Below, in pieces: positions 26,301 to 37,400 of a DNA stretch of 64,000 nucleotides. Under the pieces are notes generated by a model. The model did not search any database. It was not told the DNA's origin and worked only from the letters and a program-made list of their open reading frames with translations. Source of the stretch: Lysobacter arenosi (GTDB lineage: Bacteria > Pseudomonadota > Gammaproteobacteria > Xanthomonadales > Xanthomonadaceae); assembly GCF_016613475.2 (NCBI RefSeq), contig NZ_CP071517.1, forward strand, positions 1,550,001-1,614,000, in the 5' to 3' direction. How positions within the stretch are numbered: position 1 is the first letter of the stretch; each line of letters begins with the position of its first letter. The translations under genes and the position numbers were made by a program.

Positions 26301-27431
26301 TCAGCGCAGCAGCATCCGCTCGATCAGTGCCTGGTACAGATCCGGCAGCGCCTCGAGATCCGCCACCGACACATGCTCGTCGACCTTGTGGATGCTGGCG
26401 TTCACCGGGCCGATCTCGATGCACTGCGCGCCCAGCGGCGCGATGAAGCGCGCATCCGAAGTACCGCCGCCCGTGCTTTCCTCCGGTGCGGCACCGCAGT
26501 ACTGGCCCAGCACTGCGCGCGCAGCCGCACGCAGCGGGCCTTCCGGCGTGTAGAACGGCTCGCCGCCGCGATGCCAGCGCACGCTGTACTCGAGCCCGTG
26601 CCGCTGCAGCACCGCTTCGCATTCCTGCTCCAGCTGCGCCGCGCTCCAGCTCGGGTTGAAGCGCAGGTTGAACAGCACCTCGAGTTCGCCGGGAATGACG
26701 TTGTTGGCGCCGGTGCCGGCGTGGATGTTGCTGATCTGCAGGCTGGTCGGCGGGAATGTCTCGTAGCCCTCGTCCCAGCGACGCGCCGCAAGTTCGGCGA
26801 GCGCGGGCATGGCCAAGTGGATCGGGTTGCGCGCCTTGTCCGGATACGCGACATGGCCCTGCACGCCGCGCACCGTCAGCGTCGCCGACAAGGTGCCGCG
26901 ACGGCCGACACGCAGCAGATCGCCCAGCTTCGTCATCGAAGACGGCTCGCCGGTGATGCACCAGTCCAGGCGTTCGCCGCGCTCGCGGAACGTCTCGGCA
27001 ACGCGGCGCACGCCGTCGATGGCATCGCCCTCCTCGTCGGAGGTCAGCAGCAGCGCGACCCTGCCGGGATGGTCGGGATGGGCAGCGACGAAGCGCTCGA
27101 GCGCGACGACAAACGCAGCAACGCTGCCCTTCATGTCCGCCGCGCCGCGCCCGTACAGCACGCCGTCGCGGATCTCGGGAAAGAACGGATCGCTGGCCCA
27201 TGCTTCGCGCGGCCCCGGCGGAACCACGTCGGTATGGCCGAGCAGCACCAGGGTCGGACCCTCGCTGCCATGCACCGCCCACAGGTTGTCGACATCGCCG
27301 AAGTGCATGTGCTCGCAACGGAATCCCGCCGCGAGCAGGCGCTGGCCGATCATCGCCTGGCAGTCACCGTCTTGCGGCGTGACCGAAGCGCGTGCGATCA
27401 GGTCGCAAGTGAGGTCGAGGACGTCGCTCAT
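26301..27431 (-). CDS. dapE: Succinyl-diaminopimelate desuccinylase
   Basis: The 376-residue di-zinc M20 peptidase-family enzyme cleaves N-succinyl-LL-diaminopimelate, giving LL-DAP for lysine and peptidoglycan. Metal and catalytic motifs are [11 protein letters not shown] (His, Asp), [10 protein letters not shown] (Asp), [10 protein letters not shown] (catalytic Glu pair) and [14 protein letters not shown] (His). GGGTSDARF is also conserved. Length matches E. coli DapE (375). It ends the minus-strand run map-glnD-dapD-arsC-like-dapE, five bases after the ArsC-like gene. Confidence 0.97.
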   Translation of the reverse strand: MSDVLDLTCDLIARASVTPQDGDCQAMIGQRLLAAGFRCEHMHFGDVDNLWAVHGSEGPTLVLLGHTDVVPPGPREAWASDPFFPEIRDGVLYGRGAADMKGSVAAFVVALERFVAAHPDHPGRVALLLTSDEEGDAIDGVRRVAETFRERGERLDWCITGEPSSMTKLGDLLRVGRRGTLSATLTVRGVQGHVAYPDKARNPIHLAMPALAELAARRWDEGYETFPPTSLQISNIHAGTGANNVIPGELEVLFNLRFNPSWSAAQLEQECEAVLQRHGLEYSVRWHRGGEPFYTPEGPLRAAARAVLGQYCGAAPEESTGGGTSDARFIAPLGAQCIEIGPVNASIHKVDEHVSVADLEALPDLYQALIERMLLR

Positions 27432-27435
27432 TGCG

Positions 27436-27801
27436 TCAGCCCAGTGCGCCGACGCCGAAGCGCTGCTTGAAGCCGTTGTCGCTGAAGCCCTGGCTGACCT
27501 GTCCGTCGTCGGTCATCACCAGCGGACGACGGATCAGCTGCGGGTATTCCTTCAGCAGCAGCTTCCATTCCGCGTCCGAGCCGGGCGTCTTGCGATTGTC
27601 GGGCAGGCTGCGCCAGGTGGTGGACGACTTGTTGATCATCGCGTCCCAGCCACCGAGCTGGTCCTTCCATTGCACCAGCGTTTCGGGCGACTGGCGCTCG
27701 TCGCGGTAATCGACGAAGGCATAGCCCAGGCCGAACCGGTCGAGCCACTTGCGGGCCTTCTTGCAGGTGTCGCAGTTGTTGAGTCCGTAGAGCGTGGTCA
27801 T
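27436..27801 (-). CDS. ArsC/Spx family reductase-like protein (YffB type)
   Basis: The 121-residue thioredoxin-fold protein has the N-terminal CxxC motif [22 protein letters not shown], and the C-terminal [18 protein letters not shown] typical of the ArsC family. The E. coli homologue YffB is also encoded next to dapE, and its arsenate-reductase activity is doubtful. It sits 3 bases after dapD and 4 bases before dapE, so the three are one transcription unit. The role is unknown beyond a likely thiol-redox function. Confidence 0.85.
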   Translation of the reverse strand: MTTLYGLNNCDTCKKARKWLDRFGLGYAFVDYRDERQSPETLVQWKDQLGGWDAMINKSSTTWRSLPDNRKTPGSDAEWKLLLKEYPQLIRRPLVMTDDGQVSQGFSDNGFKQRFGVGALG

Positions 27802-27804
27802 TCT

Positions 27805-28713
27805 TCAGTCCGCCAATCCGCGCAGCAGTTCGTTGATGCTGGTCTTCGACAGCGTCTTGGCATCGACCTGCTTGACGATCACCGCGCAGTACAGCGAGTG
27901 CGAACCGTCCTTGGCCGGCAGCTGGCCGGAGACGACCACGCTGTACGGCGGCACATAGCCATAGGTGACCTCGCCGGTGGCGCGGTTGTACACGCGCGTG
28001 CTCTGGCCGAGGAACACGCCCATGCCGATCACGCTGTGGTGGCCGACGACGAAGCCTTCGACGACTTCCGAGCGGGCACCGATGAAGCAGTGGTCCTCGA
28101 TGATCGTCGGCGAGGCCTGCAACGGCTCGAGCACGCCACCGATGCCGGCACCGCCGGACAGGTGGCAATGCTTGCCGACCTGCGCGCACGAACCCACCGT
28201 GGCCCAGGTGTCGACCATCGTGCCTTCACCGACGTGCGCGCCGATGTTGACGAAGCTCGGCATCAGCACCACGTCCTTGCCGATGTAGGAACCGCGCCGG
28301 GCGATCGCACCGGGCACGACGCGCGCGCCGAGCTTGCGGAAATCGGCCTCGCCGAAACCCTCGAAGCGCGCCGGCACCTTGTCCCAGTACGGCGCCGGGA
28401 AACCTTCGACCAGTTGCATGTCGTTGACGCGGAAGTACAGCAGCACCGCCTTCTTCAGCCACTCGTTGACGGTCCAGCCGCCCTTGCCGTCGGGTTCGGC
28501 GACACGGAACTCGCCGCTTTCCAGGTCCGAGATCACGCGCTCGACGGTCGGTCGCGTCGAGCCCTCGAGTTCGTCGGGGGTCAGCATCGCCCGGCGCTCG
28601 AAGGCGCTGTCGACCATGAACTTCAGTTCATCGACACCCGGACCCTTCGGCGTGACCTTCTTGCGAACGGCCTTGCGGACGGTCTTGCGGGCGGGCTTCT
28701 TCTCGGAACTCAT
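27805..28713 (-). CDS. dapD: 2,3,4,5-tetrahydropyridine-2,6-dicarboxylate N-succinyltransferase
   Basis: The 302-residue enzyme transfers succinyl from succinyl-CoA to tetrahydrodipicolinate in the succinylase branch of DAP synthesis. It has an N-terminal helical domain and a left-handed beta-helix of hexapeptide repeats ([20 protein letters not shown] ... [14 protein letters not shown] ... [12 protein letters not shown]). A basic N-terminal tail ([15 protein letters not shown]) is longer than in E. coli DapD (274). The ATG overlaps the glnD stop (TGATG) with AAGGAG upstream; a TTG one codon earlier is less likely. DapE two genes on uses its downstream product. Confidence 0.96.
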   Translation of the reverse strand: MSSEKKPARKTVRKAVRKKVTPKGPGVDELKFMVDSAFERRAMLTPDELEGSTRPTVERVISDLESGEFRVAEPDGKGGWTVNEWLKKAVLLYFRVNDMQLVEGFPAPYWDKVPARFEGFGEADFRKLGARVVPGAIARRGSYIGKDVVLMPSFVNIGAHVGEGTMVDTWATVGSCAQVGKHCHLSGGAGIGGVLEPLQASPTIIEDHCFIGARSEVVEGFVVGHHSVIGMGVFLGQSTRVYNRATGEVTYGYVPPYSVVVSGQLPAKDGSHSLYCAVIVKQVDAKTLSKTSINELLRGLAD

Positions 28714-31358
28714 CAACGATCTCCTTCAAGGCAGGCCAGCAACGCGTCGCGCAGGGCCTCCTGTTGCGTTTCATCGAGCGCGCCATCGCGCCCGTCGGGT
28801 TGGGTACTGGTGAGCTGGAACACGTCCTCGGCGCGCTCGCCGAACGTGGCGATGCGCGCATCGTGCACGCGAAGGCCCTCGCTGCGGATGGCCTGGGTGA
28901 CGTCGGCCAGCAGTCCGGGGCGGTCGGTGCAGACCAGGCTGAGCATGGTGCGGCCGTCATCGAGCGTGTCGAAGCCGACCTGAGCGGCGATGCGGAAATG
29001 CCGGAGGTGGCGCGGCTGGGTGCGACGGGTCGGCTTGATGCGGTCGAGCGGACCGTCGAGCACCGCGGCCAGGCGCTGCTCGACCTCGTCGATGCCCGGC
29101 GGGCAACGCGGATCGATCGGCACGACCTCGAAGCTGTCGAAGATCATCGCGTTCGGACCATCGAGCACGCGCGCCTGCTGGATCGCCAGGCCGAGACGAT
29201 CGAGCGTGGCCACGATCGCGGCGAACAGGCCATCGCGGTCCTGGCAATGCACGAACACTTCCAGGGCACCGGCATGCTCGCCGACGGCACGTGCACGCAC
29301 GCGCGTTTCGCCAGTGGCGACACCGCGCAGCGATGCCGCCTGCCAGGCGATCTGGTCGGGGCGGCTGCGCTGGAAACCGATCTCGGGCATGCGCTCGAAG
29401 AGTTGATCCACGTCATCGTCGCCGAATCCGAGCGTGGCCAGCATCGCGCGCGCGGCATCGCGGGTCTCGCTGGCGCGTTCGATGCCGGCGACCGGATGCT
29501 CGAGGCCACGTCGCAATGCCAGGCGCGTGGCCGTATAGAGGTCGGCCAGCAGGCGATCCTTCCAGGCGTTCCACAGCTTGGGCGACGTGCCGGCGATGTC
29601 GGCGCAGGTCAGAAGATAAAGATGATCGAGGTGCTCGCGATCATTGACCTTGCCGGCAAAGCGATGGATCACTTCCGGATCGGCGATGTCCTGCTTCTGC
29701 GCCGTCACCGACATCAGCAGATGCTGGCGCACCAGCCATTCGACCAGCGCGGTGTCGGCACGCGACAACCCAATCGTGCTGCAGAAGATCCGCGCATCCT
29801 CGGCGCCGAGTTCGGAATGATCACCGCCACGGCCCTTGGCGATGTCGTGGAACAGGCCGGCCAACAGCAGCAGTTCCGGCTTGCGCAGGCGCGGCCAGAC
29901 TTCGTGGGCAATGCTGAAGCGCTCGTCGACGATGCCCGAGGCGAAGCGCGCCAGGTTGCGCAGCACCGCCAGCGTGTGCTGGTCGACGGTGAAGACATGG
30001 AACAGGTCGAACTGCATGCGCCCGGAGACTTTCGCGAACGCCGGAATCCAGCGTCCGAGCACTCCAAGCCGCGCCATGCGCTCGAGAGCGTGAACCGGGT
30101 GCGGCCCACGCAGCAGCGCGATGAAGCGCTCGCGCAAGGCCGGCTCGGCCTGCTGGAAGGCCGGTACGCGTGACAGCGACTCGGCCAGTGCGCGCGCGGT
30201 CTGCGAGTGCAGGCCGCGGACGGCATCGTGCCCGGCCCACACTGCAAACAGTGAGAAGACATCGTAGGCATCGCGCGGCCACTGCGGATCGCGCGCGGCG
30301 AGGTAATCGCGGCGCAGTTCGAAGGCATGGTCGATGACGACCGGTGCGGTCTCGCCTTCGATCTGCTCTTCGAAACGCTGCAGCAAACGTTCACCGATGC
30401 GCAGCACCAGCGCGGCACTGCGGTAGAAGCCCTGCATCATCTGCTCGACAGCAAGCGTGTCGGCGTTGTCGACGTGCCCCAGCCGTTCCGCCAGCAGCTT
30501 CTGGTAATCGAATCGCAACCGCTCCTCGCGCTTGCCCGCGACCAGGTGCAGGCCGAAGCGCAGGCGCGACAGTGCGCGGCGTTCGCGCTCGAGCGTGGCC
30601 AGTTCGTCGGCGCCGAACTGGCCGATCGCGACGAGCGATTCCAAGTCGCCGGTACCGACGATCCGCAATGCCATCCAGCGCAGCGTCTGCACGTCGCGCA
30701 GGCCACCGGGGCCTTCCTTCAGGTTCGGCTCGAGGTTGTCGGCGGTGTCCTCGTAGCGGGCATGGCGCAGGCGCAGTTCCTCGCGCTTGGCGCCGAAGAA
30801 CTCGCGCGCCGGCCACACCTGGTTCGGCGCCGTCGCCACCTGCAGGGCGTGCATGTCCTCGACCGTGGCGATCAGCGGACGTGCTTCCAGCATCGCGGTG
30901 AGCACGGTGATGTCGGCGGCGGCCTGCGTGCATTGCGCTGCCGAACGCACCGCGTGGCCGACCGGCAGGCCGGCATCCCAGAGCAATGCGACGAATGCGG
31001 CCAGCGCCTCGCCGTGGGCGAGTTGCGCGTCGGATTCTGCCAGCACCAGCAGGTCGATGTCCGACTGCGGGAACAGTTCGCCGCGGCCATAGCCGCCGAC
31101 CGCGAACAGCGCCAGCGGCGCATCGACCGGCAGGCAGCTGGCCCACGCGGCGCGCACCTGGGTGTCGACCGCGCCGGTCCGCGCCTGCAGCAGGCGGTCG
31201 ATGTCGGCGTCGGGGTCGCTGTCGAAACGCTGTGCCAGGCCGGCACTTACCGCAGCCAGCGCATTGCGGATGGCGAGCGCCTGGTCACCAGTCTCCTGCG
31301 CCGCCGGTCGCGCCGCCGATCCTGCGGTGGATCCGGCGTCGGCGACCGGAGCCGTCAT
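28713..31358 (-). CDS. glnD: PII uridylyltransferase / uridylyl-removing enzyme
   Basis: The 881-residue bifunctional nitrogen sensor uridylylates PII at low glutamine and removes UMP at high glutamine. Domains in order are the nucleotidyltransferase with [22 protein letters not shown] (about 80-105), the GlnD helical linker, the HD hydrolase with [22 protein letters not shown] (about 490), and two C-terminal ACT domains binding glutamine ([20 protein letters not shown] and [19 protein letters not shown]). The ATG overlaps the map stop (ATGA). The map-glnD-dapD order is common in gammaproteobacteria. Confidence 0.97.
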   Translation of the reverse strand: MTAPVADAGSTAGSAARPAAQETGDQALAIRNALAAVSAGLAQRFDSDPDADIDRLLQARTGAVDTQVRAAWASCLPVDAPLALFAVGGYGRGELFPQSDIDLLVLAESDAQLAHGEALAAFVALLWDAGLPVGHAVRSAAQCTQAAADITVLTAMLEARPLIATVEDMHALQVATAPNQVWPAREFFGAKREELRLRHARYEDTADNLEPNLKEGPGGLRDVQTLRWMALRIVGTGDLESLVAIGQFGADELATLERERRALSRLRFGLHLVAGKREERLRFDYQKLLAERLGHVDNADTLAVEQMMQGFYRSAALVLRIGERLLQRFEEQIEGETAPVVIDHAFELRRDYLAARDPQWPRDAYDVFSLFAVWAGHDAVRGLHSQTARALAESLSRVPAFQQAEPALRERFIALLRGPHPVHALERMARLGVLGRWIPAFAKVSGRMQFDLFHVFTVDQHTLAVLRNLARFASGIVDERFSIAHEVWPRLRKPELLLLAGLFHDIAKGRGGDHSELGAEDARIFCSTIGLSRADTALVEWLVRQHLLMSVTAQKQDIADPEVIHRFAGKVNDREHLDHLYLLTCADIAGTSPKLWNAWKDRLLADLYTATRLALRRGLEHPVAGIERASETRDAARAMLATLGFGDDDVDQLFERMPEIGFQRSRPDQIAWQAASLRGVATGETRVRARAVGEHAGALEVFVHCQDRDGLFAAIVATLDRLGLAIQQARVLDGPNAMIFDSFEVVPIDPRCPPGIDEVEQRLAAVLDGPLDRIKPTRRTQPRHLRHFRIAAQVGFDTLDDGRTMLSLVCTDRPGLLADVTQAIRSEGLRVHDARIATFGERAEDVFQLTSTQPDGRDGALDETQQEALRDALLACLEGDR

Positions 31359-32131
31359 AGGTCGTTGTCGTCCCCGGGCACGCGGGTCAGGATCTCGACC
31401 CCGTCGTCGGTGACCACGACCGTGTGCTCCCACTGCGCCGAGAGCTTGCGGTCCTTGGTGACCACGGTCCAGCCGTCGGGCAGCAGCTTGGTGTGGCGCG
31501 CGCCCTCGTTGATCATCGGCTCGATCGTGAAGGTCATGCCGGGCTTGAGCACCAGCCCTTCGCCGGCGCGGCCGTAATGCAGCACCTGCGGGTCTTCGTG
31601 GTAGATCCGGCCGATGCCGTGGCCGCAGTACTCGCGCACCACGCTGAAGCGTTCGGCTTCGGCGAACTGCTGGATCGCCGCGCCGATGTCGCCCAGGGTC
31701 GCGCCCGGACGAACCGTGCGGATACCGCGGAACATCGCCTCGCGGGTCACGTCGACCAGGCGCTTTGCCATGACCGACGGCTCGCCGACCATGTACATGC
31801 GGCTGGTGTCGCCGTGCCAGCCGTCCTTGATCACGGTGACGTCGATATTGACGATGTCGCCGTCCTTGAGGACCTTGCCCGGGCTGGGGATGCCGTGGCA
31901 GATGACGTTGTTGACCGAGGTGCAGACGGTCTTCGGGAAGCCTTTGTAGCCGACGTTGGCCGGTATGGCCTTCTGCACGTTGACGATATGATCGTGGCAG
32001 ATGCGGTCCAGCTCCTCGGTGGTCACGCCCGCCTTGACATGCGGGGCGACGACCTGCAGGACCTCGGCGGCCAGGCGGCCGGCGACGCGCATCTTCTCGA
32101 TCTCTTCTTGGGTCTTGATGGTGATGGCCAT
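31355..32131 (-). CDS. map: Methionine aminopeptidase, type I
   Basis: The 258-residue metalloprotease removes initiator Met from nascent proteins. Pita-bread-fold metal ligands are seen in order: His in CHGIPSPG, Asp in DGDIVNIDVT and DGWHGDTSRMY, His in EYCGHGIGRIYHEDP, Glu in FTIEPMIN and Glu in QWEHTVVVT. Length is typical. It is divergent from rpsB across a 338-base region and overlaps glnD by four bases. Confidence 0.97.
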   Translation of the reverse strand: MAITIKTQEEIEKMRVAGRLAAEVLQVVAPHVKAGVTTEELDRICHDHIVNVQKAIPANVGYKGFPKTVCTSVNNVICHGIPSPGKVLKDGDIVNIDVTVIKDGWHGDTSRMYMVGEPSVMAKRLVDVTREAMFRGIRTVRPGATLGDIGAAIQQFAEAERFSVVREYCGHGIGRIYHEDPQVLHYGRAGEGLVLKPGMTFTIEPMINEGARHTKLLPDGWTVVTKDRKLSAQWEHTVVVTDDGVEILTRVPGDDNDL

Positions 32132-32183
32132 GGCGCCATTATCGCCTATCTGCGGCCCGTTCAGGGTCCAACCGACCCCCAGC

Positions 32184-32213
32184 TTGCCCGTAACAGTCTG
32201 TTACCGCTACAAT
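32184..32213 (+). promoter_or_regulatory. rpsB promoter with perfect inverted repeat in the spacer
   Basis: TTGCCC (32184-32189), an 18-base spacer and TACAAT (32208-32213) form a sigma-70-type promoter about 255 bases before rpsB. The spacer is nearly filled by the perfect palindrome GTAACAG-T-CTGTTAC (32190-32204), which could be an operator. Confidence 0.7.
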
Positions 32214-32219
32214 TCCGCG

Positions 32220-32469
32220 GCTTGGTCGGGCCCTCGTGCCCTTCCATCCGCCCACGCCGGGCGCAGCAACCGGGCCAGCAGGCCCCGAGCAGGCGAATAC
32301 ACACCCGCTGCAACCCTTCGTGCCGGGGTGCCTGCGGTCCTTCGGGACCAACAGGTTCGGTCACGGACGCAGCGGGGAGGCCCAACCCCGGAACCATCGC
32401 CCCCGGCCCTGCCGCGGGCAGCCGCCATACCCTACCCGGCGGCCGGTTCCACTGCCTTGGAGTTTTGCA
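32220..32469 (+). promoter_or_regulatory. Long structured 5' leader of rpsB
   Basis: About 250 bases separate the predicted start from the rpsB ATG. The leader holds several GC hairpins, e.g. CCTGcGGTCC-TTCG-GGACCaaCAGG (32331-32356). No ORF with an SD is evident. Ribosomal protein S2 represses its own mRNA through the leader in E. coli, and a similar role is possible here. No specific S2-binding motif was identified. Confidence 0.45.
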
Positions 32470-33294
32470 ATGCCCCAGATCACCATGCGCCAGATGCTCG
32501 AAGCAGGCGTCCACTTCGGCCACCAGACCCGTTACTGGAACCCGAAGATGGGTCCGTACATCTTCGGCGCCCGCGGCAAGATCCACATCATCAACCTCGA
32601 GAAGACCGTTCCGCTCTTCAATGACGCGATGAACTTCATCTCGGGCATCGCCCAGAAGCGCGGCATGATCCTGTTCCTCGGCACCAAGCGCAGCGCGCGC
32701 GAAGCCATCAAGGAAGAAGCCGAGCGTTGCAACATGCCGTACATGACCCAGCGCTGGCTGGGCGGCACGCTGACCAACTTCCGCACCGTCAAGCAGTCGG
32801 TGCAGCGCCTGAAGGACCTGGAAGCAGCCGAGACCGATGGCACCTTCCAGAAGCTGGTCAAGCACGAAGTGCTGGGCCTGCGCCGTGAGCGCGACAAGCT
32901 GGAAGCCTCGCTGGGCGGCATCAAGGAAATGAACCGTCTGCCCGACGCGCTGTTCGTGATCGACATCGGCCACGAAGACATCGCGATCAAGGAAGCCAAG
33001 AAGCTCGGCATCCCGGTCATCGCCGTCGTCGACACCAACTACGATCCGGCCCTGGTCGACTACGCCATCCCGGGTAACGACGACGCCATCCGCGCCGTGC
33101 AGCTGTACGCCCGTGCCGCCGCAGACGCCGTGCTGGAAGGCAAGGCCGCTGCGCCGACGCCGGCTGGCGTGCGCGAGGAAGACTTCGCCGAAGCCGCCGC
33201 CGAAGGCGAAGAGAACGGCGCCGAGCGCAAGGCCCCGCGTGGCCGCGCCCCGGCCAAGAAGGCACCGGCCAAGAAGGCCGACGCCGCCGAGTAA
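32470..33294 (+). CDS. rpsB: 30S ribosomal protein S2
   Basis: The 274-residue S2 begins [20 protein letters not shown] and carries the family motifs [38 protein letters not shown] and [19 protein letters not shown]. The C-terminal tail (about 232-274) is Ala/Lys/Glu-rich and extended beyond E. coli S2 (241). CTTGGAG lies 8 bases before the ATG. It heads the rpsB-tsf unit. Confidence 0.98.
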   Translation: MPQITMRQMLEAGVHFGHQTRYWNPKMGPYIFGARGKIHIINLEKTVPLFNDAMNFISGIAQKRGMILFLGTKRSAREAIKEEAERCNMPYMTQRWLGGTLTNFRTVKQSVQRLKDLEAAETDGTFQKLVKHEVLGLRRERDKLEASLGGIKEMNRLPDALFVIDIGHEDIAIKEAKKLGIPVIAVVDTNYDPALVDYAIPGNDDAIRAVQLYARAAADAVLEGKAAAPTPAGVREEDFAEAAAEGEENGAERKAPRGRAPAKKAPAKKADAAE

Positions 33295-33304
33295 GACCGG
33301 CGTC

Positions 33305-33334
33305 ATGCGGCCGCGCGATCATGCGCGGTCGCAT
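33305..33334 (+). terminator. rpsB-tsf intergenic hairpin (partial terminator/attenuator)
   Basis: ATGCGGCCGCGC-GATCAT-GCGCGGTCGCAT forms a 12-bp stem with one G-T pair, followed by CGCTTT. It lies 10 bases after rpsB and about 110 before tsf. It could lower tsf transcription relative to rpsB or protect the rpsB 3' end. Confidence 0.55.
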
Positions 33335-33443
33335 CGCTTTGGTCGTACTGCAACGTTTCGCGGACGCGCCACGCACCGGCCAGCAATGGCCTGAGCGAAC
33401 TTTGGCGCCATCCGCACATCCAACGAATTCCGAGGTAAACCCC

Positions 33444-34325
33444 ATGGCTGAAATCACCGCTTCCCTCGTCAAGGAACTGCGCGAGCGCACCGGCGCCGGC
33501 ATGATGGAGTGCAAGAAGGCACTCGTCGAAAACAATGGCGACATCGACGCTGCCGCCGAATGGCTGCGCAAGTCGGGTCTGGCCAAGGCCGACAAGAAGG
33601 CCGATCGCGTCGCTGCCGAAGGCCGCATCGCGGTTGCCCAGGACGGCGGCAAGGCCGTGCTGGTCGAGATCAACTCCGAGACCGACTTCGTCGCCAAGGA
33701 TGACAACTTCCTGGGCTTCACCGAAGCCGTCGCCAAGGCCGCCCTGGCCTCCGGCGCCGCCGACGCCGAAGCACTGAAGTCGGCCAAGGTCGACGGCGGA
33801 CAGACCGTCGAGGAAACCCGCGCCGCCGTCATCTCCAAGGTCGGCGAGAACGTGCAGGTCCGTCGCCTCGCCCGCGTCGACAGCGCCAACAACGTTGCCG
33901 CGTACGTCCACGGCGGCCGCATCGGCGTGCTGGTCGAGGTCAAGGGTGGCGACATCGAACTGGCCCGTGGCATCGCCATGCACGTTGCCGCCATGAACCC
34001 GCCGCACATCAAGGCTTCCGACGTCCCGGCCGAGTTCGTGGCCAAGGAAAAGGAAATCGAGCTGGCCAAGATGTCCGAGAAGGACAAGGCCAAGCCGGCC
34101 GAGATCCTCGAGAAGATCATCAGCGGCAAGATCGCCAAGATCGTCAACGAGGTCACGCTGTACGGCCAGCCGTACGTGCTCAACACCGACCAGACCGTCG
34201 AGCAGGTCCTCAAGGCCGCTGGCGCCGACGTCGTCACCATGCAGCGCCTTGCTGTTGGCGAAGGCATCGAGAAGGTGGTCGAGGACTACGCTGCCGAAGT
34301 GATGAAGCAGGCCGGCCTGGCGTAA
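33444..34325 (+). CDS. tsf: Translation elongation factor Ts
   Basis: The 293-residue EF-Ts exchanges GDP for GTP on EF-Tu. It starts [20 protein letters not shown] with the signature [23 protein letters not shown], then [20 protein letters not shown], the conserved [12 protein letters not shown] and [11 protein letters not shown]. Length is near E. coli Ts (283). CGAGGTAAACCCC precedes the ATG. A strong terminator follows; pyrH, usually the next gene, is found only 13 kb away. Confidence 0.98.
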   Translation: MAEITASLVKELRERTGAGMMECKKALVENNGDIDAAAEWLRKSGLAKADKKADRVAAEGRIAVAQDGGKAVLVEINSETDFVAKDDNFLGFTEAVAKAALASGAADAEALKSAKVDGGQTVEETRAAVISKVGENVQVRRLARVDSANNVAAYVHGGRIGVLVEVKGGDIELARGIAMHVAAMNPPHIKASDVPAEFVAKEKEIELAKMSEKDKAKPAEILEKIISGKIAKIVNEVTLYGQPYVLNTDQTVEQVLKAAGADVVTMQRLAVGEGIEKVVEDYAAEVMKQAGLA

Positions 34326-34357
34326 GCCACCGGCGCCACATCGGCGCATGCAACAAC

Positions 34358-34387
34358 AGAAAGGCCGCGAGCAATCGCGGCCTTTCT
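34358..34387. terminator. Bidirectional terminator between tsf and the autotransporter
   Basis: AGAAAGGCCGCGA-GCAA-TCGCGGCCTTTCT is a perfect 13-bp stem. T-rich sequence follows on both strands (CTGCTTTG on plus, CTGTTGTTG on minus). Both converging genes end within 40 bases of it. Confidence 0.9.
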
Positions 34388-34422
34388 GCTTTGGGGCGAG
34401 GCTTGGCGCCCGCCCTCACCGA

Positions 34423-37400
34423 TCAGAAGCTGAGGGTGTAGCGCGCGTTCATGCCGTGATCGCGGGATTCGTCGGCGAACTGGCCGCTGTAGCTCAACTC
34501 GACCAGGCCGTTGCGACTCACCCGCGCCCCCAGACCGACCTCCGCCAGGTTCGCGTTCTCGGCCAACGGAGTGCCGAGGACATCGAACGCTCCGCCGCCC
34601 TGCCAGGCCAGCGACGCCGTCGACGACAGATCGCCACTGGCATGGCGACGACCGAGTCCACCGCGCAGGCTCAGCCAGCTTTCCTTCTGTTCGGCAGCCC
34701 TGAGGTTGAGGTTGAAGCGCAGTCCAAGGGTTGCCAGATTCACGCGACTGTCTTCGACCTGCCCGGCCAGAGCGGCAACGCCACCGCGTTCGACAACGTC
34801 ATCCGAGCTAGTGCGGACCTGGGCGAACTGACCGTACGGCTCCCATTCCCAGGCGCCGGCAGCCCAGCGATAACCGCCTTCGATATACGCCTGACGGGTG
34901 TCGGCATCGTAGTCGGCACGGGTCCGGTCCTGCACGCCAGGAAACGCGATCGTCCGCTCGCCGTCGACGTCGTGCGCCGCATAGCCCCAACCTGCGCGCA
35001 GGCCGAACCCGCCCCAGGCCTGACCCGCATACAGGCCAACGTGGCGCGTGTTGATGTCACCCTTCGACTGCCGGCTCGGCAACTGCACGTCATCGCGACC
35101 AAGGCCACCGAGCACACCCACGCGGAAACCGTTGTCGAAACGGAAGTCGTAACCGAGCAGCGTGGAACTGCCGTTGTAGTCGATCTCGCCGGCATTGCCG
35201 TCGGCGTGCAGCGTGCCGCCGCTGCCGAGCACCTGGATCCATGCTGCCGACGGCGCATCACCATTGGCCGGCGCGAACTCGCCGGCGCCGGCCCGTGCCC
35301 GGACCAGGGCGGCGTCCCGGACGTGGCGACTGCCCTCGATCAGGACCGACTGAACACTGGGGTAGAGCTCGCCACTCAGCGAATCGAATGCCTGGATGGC
35401 CTGGTGCGGGAACAATTGCGTGAGGGTCTGCGCCAGACGTGCATTGAGTGGCAGAACGTCTGCGGACATCGCGACCGAGCGCTGGTTGCGCGTGCGCGCG
35501 GCCGTCGCGAGCGCCAGGCCGCGGGCGACGTCGACATTCACCGAGTTCGCGCCGTAGTTGAAACCGAACTTCAGGAATGGCGAAATCGCCGAGGCATCGA
35601 TGCTGGCAAACCGACCCGACACGCCGTCGGTCGCGGTGAGGATGTTGAAGCGCTGCCCCAGCAGGTACCGCCCCGGCGCATTGAACACCCGCACCGTTCC
35701 GCCAAGCAGGTTGGCACGTCCGGTGACATCGATAAGATCCGAGGCGGATGGCGCCGCGATCTCGGCCTCGTAGAACGAACCCGGTGCCTGGGTGTAGGTG
35801 CCCACGATGTGCAGCGCGCCGATCGAATTGCCCGGAGCGATCGTTCCCTCGACTACGGTGTCACCCAAGGTGCCGTTGCCATGCAGGCTGCCGCCTTTCG
35901 CGATCCGCGTGGCGCCGTCGGCCACTCGTCCTTGGACGCTCGCGACGCCGCTGTTCACGAGCAGGTCGGTGCTGGCGAGCTTTCCGTTGAGCACGAACAG
36001 GCCGCCATTGACCTCGACCTTGCCCAGGCGGTTATCGGAATCCAGTTCGAGCACGCCCTGCCTGACGTCGAGGCCGCCGAAGGTGTTCTTGCCACTCAGC
36101 CGCAACCAGCCCACGCCCGACTTGGTCAGCCGACCGCTGCCGCCGATATCGTTGCGCCAATCGTCCCAGGCCTCGCCTCCCCAGACCTTGATGCCGCCAG
36201 CACGCTGGTTCATCACCACGTTGGTATCGACGCGGATCTGGCCTCGACCGTCGATCGCCTTCTCCAGGTTGACCAGGCCCCAGCCGTAGACATCGTCGAC
36301 GCCAGGCGCACCCAGGTCGGTGGTCGTGGTCAGCAGGACATCGCGCACCTGCGCATTATTCAGGTACGGAAAGCGCTCAATCAGTAGTGCCAACGAACCG
36401 GTCACGTGTGGCGCGGCCATCGACGTGCCGCTGTACTGGGCGTATTCAAAGGCTGGCAACCGGGTGCGCACTTCCAGGCTGATACTCCCATCCGGATTCG
36501 TCTTCACCTCGCCCTGGGTACGTTGGTCGCCACCGTAGACCGTCGACTGGATGTCGGATCCCGGCGCGGCAAGGCACCAGTTCATACTGAACCCGCACTT
36601 GTTCGAGCGGTTGCTCAGGACGAGCTCGCGATCGACGTTGACCACGCTGAGCCAGTACGGCTCGATATCGGCGAACGCGCGCGGCAAGGTGGCATGCGCG
36701 CCCGCGAAGGGGCTTTCTGCCGGGCTGGCAGTCGCCGCGTCGGTGTTTCCCGCAGCCCAAACCTGGATCAAGCCCCGCGCGCGGGAGCCGTCGGCGATGA
36801 CTTTCCAATAACTCGCCAACTCCGGATCTGTCAGGTAGGCGTCCAGGAGCTCGACGGTATCGGGCTCAAATGCAAAGCCCCAGCTGTGGTTGATCGCCCT
36901 GACGCCCTGCGCGTTCATCTGCTGGTACATGTCGGCGAACGCCGAAACATCGGGACCGACACCCGGCAGGTCCACAACCGAATACCCCCCTCGCGGATTC
37001 GGCTGCCACTGTCGCGCGCTGTTGAAGAACAACCGTGCCGTGGTCAGGTCTGCGCCAAACGCCACGCCATGCGTGCCTTGACCGTCGCGGTTGGCAACGA
37101 TAGTTCCGCCGACGTGGGTGCCATGGCTGTTGTAGTTGAAGCCTGGCTGCACGTAGTTTCCGTTGCGGATGATCTCGCGGATCCGCTCCGGCACGCTGTC
37201 ATGGAACCGCACGTAGTCGACCGCTACCTCATCACCCCGCGAGGAAAAGCAAGCGCCCGGACCCGAAAGGAAGGTCGTATTGGTGCACCGGCTACCGTCG
37301 GCAAGGGTGTCCGCGATCTGCAGGCTGCGGTGGTCCTTGCCTGCGAATTCCGGATGTTCCAGACCGGTGCCACTGTCGAAGATTCCGGTGCGCACGCCAC

